Positions 23,729 to 28,432 of a stretch of DNA of 28,432 bases are shown piece after piece. Source of the DNA: Lachnospiraceae bacterium UBA3820 (GTDB lineage Bacteria > Bacillota > Clostridia > Lachnospirales > Lachnospiraceae); NCBI GenBank assembly GCA_002369325.1, contig DFDU01000031.1, forward strand, positions 9,990 through 38,421, in the 5' to 3' direction. Within the stretch, counting starts at the first letter, position 1. Each line of letters opens with the position of its first letter. Position numbers and translations under genes: made by a program. The notes under the pieces are model-generated. The model saw nothing but the letters and a program-made list of their open reading frames with translations. It made no database searches and was not told the origin of the DNA.

Positions 23729-26437
23729 ATGAATAAGATAAGCCTGAAAAAGATAAATATGAAAACACTTTTTTTCTTTATTGCACTTTTAGGCTTATCT
23801 CTTTTTGTTTATGCGGATGTACTTTTTGGCAATAAAGTTTTTTTGTCAAGCTCTTATTCTATGGATATGTATGAGCAGTTTTATCCGAGTCTTGTTACGG
23901 CAGCCAGACAGGTATCAAAGGGGGAATTCTTTAATCATATAGATTTTTCAAACGGATTAGGATATAAAAACATGATTTTTCCGTATATGATTATATATCT
24001 TCCGGCTTTTTTTGGAGTTCAAAATGTTGCAAATCTATTAGCTGTTTTTCAAGCTTTTAAGCTCGTTTTTGCAGGCTTATTCTTTTATTTGTATATAAAA
24101 AAAATCAGTAATGATGAGTATGCGGCGATGATAGGCGGACTTGGATATGCGTTTTGCGGACCGATGGTTTTAAGGCAATTTTGGGCTTTTTATTCGGTCG
24201 AAATATTCCTTGTTGCTCTATGGCTTTATTCTGTTGAATTGTATTTGGAAAAGAAAAAGTTTTTACTTCCGTTTTCCACCATTGCCTTTTTTTTGAATTG
24301 TAATGCTTATTATGATGTTCTTTATGTGGGTATTTTTTCTTTTTATTTAGTTTTAAGAATACTTTCCAGCGATAAGAAAATTGAAAAAAAAGATATAATA
24401 GTTATTATTTCATGTATTGTTTTTTCTGCTATTATATCAATTGGTGTTTTGGGACTTTTAGAAACCTTTAGTAATTCATTTCATAAGATGGATAATATGT
24501 CGGTTCCGGTGCAGAATAATAAAGCCGCAAATTCTGTATTTACTGATTCTGAAACATTTGTTGTTGCTTTTTTTCAAACAATCGGATTGAATTTGGTTTC
24601 AAAAGATATAGTTGAAATGTCTTTTTTGGAATCTCCGACGTTTTATTGCGGACTTATTTCTATTATTTCATTACCATTGTTATTTGTTTATTTCAAAGGA
24701 AAGAAAAAAATTATTTATTTGGTTATTCTTTTATTAACAATACTGTATTTTGAAATTTTACCTATCAGGATTATTGCGAATGCCAAATCAGGTGTTCATT
24801 TTAAGCTTTCATCTTTTTGGATAGTATTGGTGTTCTTATATATTTCTGCCCAGACATTGTCACATTTTTTTCATGAGCCTGGAAAAAAAGCTGTTATAAT
24901 TATGGAAATTGAGCTTTTAGTGATATTTTTTATTTGTTTAATATGTGCATTTGTTTTTAGAACCGATGTTAACATGAACACGATGATAGCCTTTTTTGCA
25001 TTTTTGTTCTTTTATGGCCTGTTGGTTTATCTGTATTACAAATCGATAAATGATAGACATATAATAAAAGAAATGATTTTATTAGTTGTGATTTTTGAGG
25101 TTGCATTCTTTTCAAAAACATTTATTAATGATAATGTTAACCTTATTGAAAAAAATAAATTTGAAGAAAGTGGATATAATGAAAATAATTTAATATGTGC
25201 ATTGAAATATATTGATAGTAGAAATGAATTGAAGGATTATAGGGTTGATAAGCAATTTTTTGCTTTTAGATTATGTGATTCCATGGCATTGGATTATTAT
25301 GGATCCTATTATTATATTGGGGCAATGGGTGATAACAGTGATGTTGCCGATTTTTATTCAACGATGAATTTACCTACGGAAAGTGGGAACGGAAGTCAGT
25401 ATTTGTATAAGAAAGCGTATGGAACAAGTCTAAATACCGAAATAAATGAAATACTGGGATTTAGGTATATTATTTCCAAAGATCCATACATTGCAAATTT
25501 CGGATATGGACCGGAGTATAAAAAGCAATTTGGCAATATATTTTTATTTGAAAACAAATATAGTTTACCTATGGTTTTCGGATATAATAAGGTTATTTCT
25601 GATAAAGAATTTGATAAATTGACAAATTATGAAAAACAAAAAGCACTTATGGCTTGCTGTGTAGTTGATGAAAAAGAAATTGGTAATTTTGATAAAAAAA
25701 TGATCCTAAAATCGGATGACCTGAAAATTGATATGGATCAATTTGAAAAGTATAAAAATAGTAGTTTTGAAGAAGAAGAATCAGTCTATAGTACACAGGA
25801 GGTTTTTCGGGAAAGTACGGTTCTCATAAAAGTTGAATTTGATATGGATGAACCTGAATATCGGGCAAAACTCAACCATAACTTCATTAATGGATTTTCA
25901 GGAGAATATTTTGTCAGATTGGATAAGGGAGATAACACATATTACTTTGAATTGAATAGCCAGTATATAACAGATATATGGTTTACTGGTTATGATGGAG
26001 AAATAATTACACCGGAAAAGTGTGAGTTTTATGTTATTCCGTGGAAAGAATATTATAAGGACTATATAGAAAATTATAATAAATTAAATGATAATATTAG
26101 TAAGATTGATGAGTTCTCGGGAAGCTGTGTAAGCGGAAAAATAGACATGAATAATGAAGGAATTTTATATTTCTCCGCTCCATATGATGAATGGACATTG
26201 TATATTGACGGTGAGGAAGCAAAAATAATAAAGTCCAATATAGGCTTTATGGGCGCTAAGATTTCAAAGGGATATCATACGTATAGGTTTGTCTATAATA
26301 GTGGCATGAGAGCAGCATTTGATATAATTATAAGAATTGGTGCACTTTTTGTTTCGTTCATTTGGGGAATAATTGGCGGAATTCTTTATATAAAAAAGAA
26401 AAAAACAGCAATTGATTTTGATAAAAAAGAGATGTAG
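23729..26437 (+). CDS. YfhO-type GT-C membrane protein, copy 2
   Basis: The protein has 902 residues. AAGGAG lies 8 bases before the ATG, one base after the GNAT stop. The hydrophobic part (about 12-470) has many membrane segments. Asp46 in the first outer loop is followed by EQFYP (49-53), matching Asp43 and QFYP of copy 1. An early GGLGYAFCGP motif follows. The C-terminal extracytoplasmic part contains YFSAPYDEWTLYIDGEEAK and GFMGAKISKGYHTYRF, the YfhO hallmark, then a final helix. It is strongly diverged from copy 1, so the two probably differ in donor or acceptor. It is very AT-rich (many TTT, TTA and ATA codons). A sugar transferase that uses a lipid-phosphate donor is the best reading. 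Confidence 0.83.
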   Translation: MNKISLKKINMKTLFFFIALLGLSLFVYADVLFGNKVFLSSSYSMDMYEQFYPSLVTAARQVSKGEFFNHIDFSNGLGYKNMIFPYMIIYLPAFFGVQNVANLLAVFQAFKLVFAGLFFYLYIKKISNDEYAAMIGGLGYAFCGPMVLRQFWAFYSVEIFLVALWLYSVELYLEKKKFLLPFSTIAFFLNCNAYYDVLYVGIFSFYLVLRILSSDKKIEKKDIIVIISCIVFSAIISIGVLGLLETFSNSFHKMDNMSVPVQNNKAANSVFTDSETFVVAFFQTIGLNLVSKDIVEMSFLESPTFYCGLISIISLPLLFVYFKGKKKIIYLVILLLTILYFEILPIRIIANAKSGVHFKLSSFWIVLVFLYISAQTLSHFFHEPGKKAVIIMEIELLVIFFICLICAFVFRTDVNMNTMIAFFAFLFFYGLLVYLYYKSINDRHIIKEMILLVVIFEVAFFSKTFINDNVNLIEKNKFEESGYNENNLICALKYIDSRNELKDYRVDKQFFAFRLCDSMALDYYGSYYYIGAMGDNSDVADFYSTMNLPTESGNGSQYLYKKAYGTSLNTEINEILGFRYIISKDPYIANFGYGPEYKKQFGNIFLFENKYSLPMVFGYNKVISDKEFDKLTNYEKQKALMACCVVDEKEIGNFDKKMILKSDDLKIDMDQFEKYKNSSFEEEESVYSTQEVFRESTVLIKVEFDMDEPEYRAKLNHNFINGFSGEYFVRLDKGDNTYYFELNSQYITDIWFTGYDGEIITPEKCEFYVIPWKEYYKDYIENYNKLNDNISKIDEFSGSCVSGKIDMNNEGILYFSAPYDEWTLYIDGEEAKIIKSNIGFMGAKISKGYHTYRFVYNSGMRAAFDIIIRIGALFVSFIWGIIGGILYIKKKKTAIDFDKKEM

Positions 26438-26453
26438 TAGAAAGGGTGCTAAA

Positions 26454-27551
26454 ATGAAAAAAACATATTGTGAATTGAAAAAAAGTACAATACTGGTGAC
26501 GGGCTGTGCAGGATTTATAGGTTCAAATCTTGTTCTTAAATTACTTGAAAGAAATGAGCCGATGACCATAATAGGTATAGATAATATGAATGAATATTAC
26601 GATGTTTCTTTAAAGGAGTTTAGGCTTAATCAAATAAAAAAAGAATTAGAGAAAAATCCGCTTGTAAAATGGGATTTTATCAAGGGCTCTATAGCTGATA
26701 AAACCGTAATTGATGAATTGTTTCATAAATATAATTTTGATATTGTCGTAAATCTTGCGGCACAGGCGGGAGTAAGATATTCTATTATAAATCCCGATGC
26801 ATATATACAAAGCAATATAATCGGCTTTTACAATATACTTGAAGCTTGCCGACATAGCATGGATAAAAATGATGGAGTTTATGACGGTGTTAAACATCTT
26901 GTTTATGCATCATCCTCATCTGTATACGGAAGCAATAAAAAGGTGCCTTATTCGACAGAGGATAAGGTTGACAATCCTATGTCTTTATATGCTGCAACAA
27001 AGAAGTCAAATGAGCTTTTAGCTCATTCATATAGTAAGTTATACAATATCCCTTCGACAGGTCTGAGATTCTTTACCGTATACGGCCCTGCAGGACGTCC
27101 GGATATGGCGTATTTTGGATTTACTAATAAGCTTATAAAGGGAGAAAAGATACAAATATTTAATTACGGCAATTGCAAACGCGATTTTACTTATGTTGAT
27201 GATATAGTTGAGGGTGTAATGAGAGTTATGCAGGCACCGCCTGAAAAAGAGGACGGAGAAGATGGTCTTCCGATACCACCGTATGATGTTTACAATATCG
27301 GAAACAGTTCTCCGGAAAATTTGTTGGACTTTGTACAAATACTTCAGGAAGAGCTTATTAATGCGGGTGTTTTGCCTGAGGATTATGACTTTGATGCGCA
27401 TAAGGAGCTTGTTGCCATGCAGCCGGGTGATGTTCCTGTGACTTATGCCGATACATCTGATTTGGAAAGAGATTTTGGATATAAGCCGGCCACATCTTTA
27501 AGAGAAGGTTTAAGAAAATTTGCTAAATGGTATAAAGACTTTTATATGTAA
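26454..27551 (+). CDS. UDP-glucuronate 4-epimerase (CapI/GAE type)
   Basis: The protein has 365 residues. ATG 26454 has AAAGGG 7 bases upstream; an in-frame TTG at 26412 inside the previous gene is rejected. The NAD motif is GCAGFIG (17-23). LAAQAGVRYSI (101-111) is the signature of the UDP-glucuronate epimerase group. The catalytic set is Ser154-156 with Tyr179 and Lys183 in LYAATKKSNEL. LRFFTVYGPAGRPDMAYFGF also fits (204-223; shorter key parts VYGPAGRPDMA). The reaction converts UDP-glucuronate to UDP-galacturonate. The UDP-glucose dehydrogenase that makes UDP-glucuronate is not in the window. The product suggests galacturonate in the polysaccharide, giving free carboxyl groups. Confidence 0.88.
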   Translation: MKKTYCELKKSTILVTGCAGFIGSNLVLKLLERNEPMTIIGIDNMNEYYDVSLKEFRLNQIKKELEKNPLVKWDFIKGSIADKTVIDELFHKYNFDIVVNLAAQAGVRYSIINPDAYIQSNIIGFYNILEACRHSMDKNDGVYDGVKHLVYASSSSVYGSNKKVPYSTEDKVDNPMSLYAATKKSNELLAHSYSKLYNIPSTGLRFFTVYGPAGRPDMAYFGFTNKLIKGEKIQIFNYGNCKRDFTYVDDIVEGVMRVMQAPPEKEDGEDGLPIPPYDVYNIGNSSPENLLDFVQILQEELINAGVLPEDYDFDAHKELVAMQPGDVPVTYADTSDLERDFGYKPATSLREGLRKFAKWYKDFYM

Positions 27552-27581
27552 ATTTTAATTTAAAAAATAGGAGAACAAAGG

Positions 27582-28432
27582 ATGCTTTTTAATTCTTTTT
27601 CGTTTTTGCTTTTTTTCCCCATAGTTGTAATATTGTATTTTTTATTTCCGAAAAAATACAGATGGATATGGCTCTTGGTTACCAGCTATTATTTTTATAT
27701 GTGTTGGAATGCCGCATATGCAGGATTATTATTTGCATCAACATTTATTACATATTTAAGCGGTAATCTGATTTCAAGGCAGAAAACGATAAAAAGAAGA
27801 AAAGTAATTGTTGCTTTTAGCTTTATTATTAATTTGGGAATACTGGCATACTTTAAGTATTTTGTATTTTTGGTTTCCCAGATTAATTCCTTAATTAAAA
27901 CATTTAATATTGGTTTTACAATCAGAACGTTTGATATTCTATTGCCTGTTGGCATTTCTTTTTATATTTTTCAGGCTCTCAGCTATACTATGGACGTTTA
28001 TAGGGGTGAAATTGAACCTGAAAAAAACTTTTTCAGATATGCATTGTTTGTGTCCTTTTTTCCGCAATTAGTAGCCGGTCCTATTGAAAGAAGTAAAAAT
28101 TTGCTAAAACAGCTACGAAAACCCACAAGCTTTTCATATGAAAATTTAAGGCGTGGTTTTTTGATGATGCTATGGGGATATTTTATAAAGCTTGTTATAG
28201 CGGATAATGCTGCAGTTATTGTTAATACGATTTTTGATGATTTGGATATTTACGGAGGAAGTTATATAATTGTAGGAGTAGTATTGTTTGCTTTCCAGAT
28301 ATACGGTGACTTTGGAGGGTATTCTTTAATTGCCATCGGTGCAGCGAAAATATTGGGATTTGACTTGATGGCTAATTTCAATGCTCCGTATTTTTCAAAA
28401 AGTGTTTCGGAATTCTGGAGAAGGTGGCATAT
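27582..28432 (+). CDS. MBOAT family O-acyltransferase (AlgI/DltB-like), cut by the window end
   Basis: The reading frame is open from ATG 27582 (AGGAG 8 bases upstream) to the last base, about 283 residues of a family usually near 450-500. The N-terminus MLFNSFSFLLFFPIVV is typical. LPVGISFYIFQALSYTMD, PQLVAGPIERS, FQIYGDFGGYSLIAIG and FWRRWHI follow in order. The His of WRRWHI is a conserved MBOAT residue. The rest, including the later conserved His, lies outside. MBOAT proteins pass acyl groups across the membrane to an extracellular partner, often an SGNH/AlgX-like protein encoded next door. Here it probably acylates the polysaccharide or another wall polymer. Confidence 0.92.
   Translation, partial: MLFNSFSFLLFFPIVVILYFLFPKKYRWIWLLVTSYYFYMCWNAAYAGLLFASTFITYLSGNLISRQKTIKRRKVIVAFSFIINLGILAYFKYFVFLVSQINSLIKTFNIGFTIRTFDILLPVGISFYIFQALSYTMDVYRGEIEPEKNFFRYALFVSFFPQLVAGPIERSKNLLKQLRKPTSFSYENLRRGFLMMLWGYFIKLVIADNAAVIVNTIFDDLDIYGGSYIIVGVVLFAFQIYGDFGGYSLIAIGAAKILGFDLMANFNAPYFSKSVSEFWRRWH

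Noticed and set aside
18910..24294. Runs of eight A or T (about 13730, 15029, 18910, 20213, 24287) as phase-variation tracts in surface genes
   Set aside because: Eight-base A/T runs are expected in DNA this AT-rich, all the frames are intact, and the runs are not placed at starts in the way typical switches are.

Overview
The window is AT-rich, gene-dense DNA from a low-GC Gram-positive bacterium. The most likely group is Clostridia, family Lachnospiraceae (Butyrivibrio/Roseburia-like). The pointers are the codon use, strong AGGAGG-type ribosome sites, a tRNA gene without an encoded CCA, a very large fused ABC ATPase-permease, a UDPGP type 1 family pyrophosphorylase and paired YfhO-type membrane proteins. 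The genus cannot be fixed from the sequence.

Layout: (1) 1-72 is the 3' part of a tRNA-Ser(CGA) gene, followed by a hairpin terminator. (2) 231-3032 is a MacB/FtsX-type ABC ATPase-permease fusion with a very large extracytoplasmic region. It converges on a minus-strand nucleotide-sugar pyrophosphorylase (3162-4385), with a shared hairpin terminator between them. (3) A divergent promoter region (4386-4614) serves the pyrophosphorylase on one side and a secreted NlpC/P60 cell-wall hydrolase on the other. (4) From a good promoter at about 5789-5817 to the end of the window (over 22 kb) every gene is on the plus strand. Gaps are short or absent, with several ATGA/TTGA-type overlaps, so this is probably one long operon for a cell-wall or capsular polysaccharide. 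It runs off the right edge inside an MBOAT acyltransferase gene.

The operon encodes: RmlC plus an SDR reductase/epimerase (6-deoxy-L-hexose precursor); an ABC-2 polysaccharide exporter (Wzm/Wzt type); two uncharacterised coiled-coil proteins; a double-unit RgpF-like rhamnan synthesis protein; an acyltransferase-3; a YfhO-type GT-C protein; a GtrB/CsbB-like polyprenyl-phosphate glycosyltransferase; a GT4; two tandem TupA-like ATP-grasp proteins; a GT-B-like protein; a Wzx-type flippase; a DegT aminotransferase and GNAT acetyltransferase pair; a second YfhO-type protein; a UDP-glucuronate 4-epimerase; and the MBOAT protein.

How they may work together (inference): a rhamnose-like backbone is made at the inner face and exported by Wzm/Wzt. 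A lipid-phosphate-linked sugar made by the GtrB-like enzyme is added outside by one or both YfhO proteins. A second, Wzx-exported repeat may carry galacturonate and an N-acylated amino sugar. The TupA-like proteins could attach amino acids to uronic acid carboxyls, and the two acyltransferases could add O-acyl groups. The least explained parts are the coiled-coil pair between the exporter ATPase and RgpF, the tandem TupA-like genes, and the presence of two export routes in one operon. No insertion sequence, CRISPR array, rRNA gene or phage gene was seen. No stretch over 300 bases lacks a gene.
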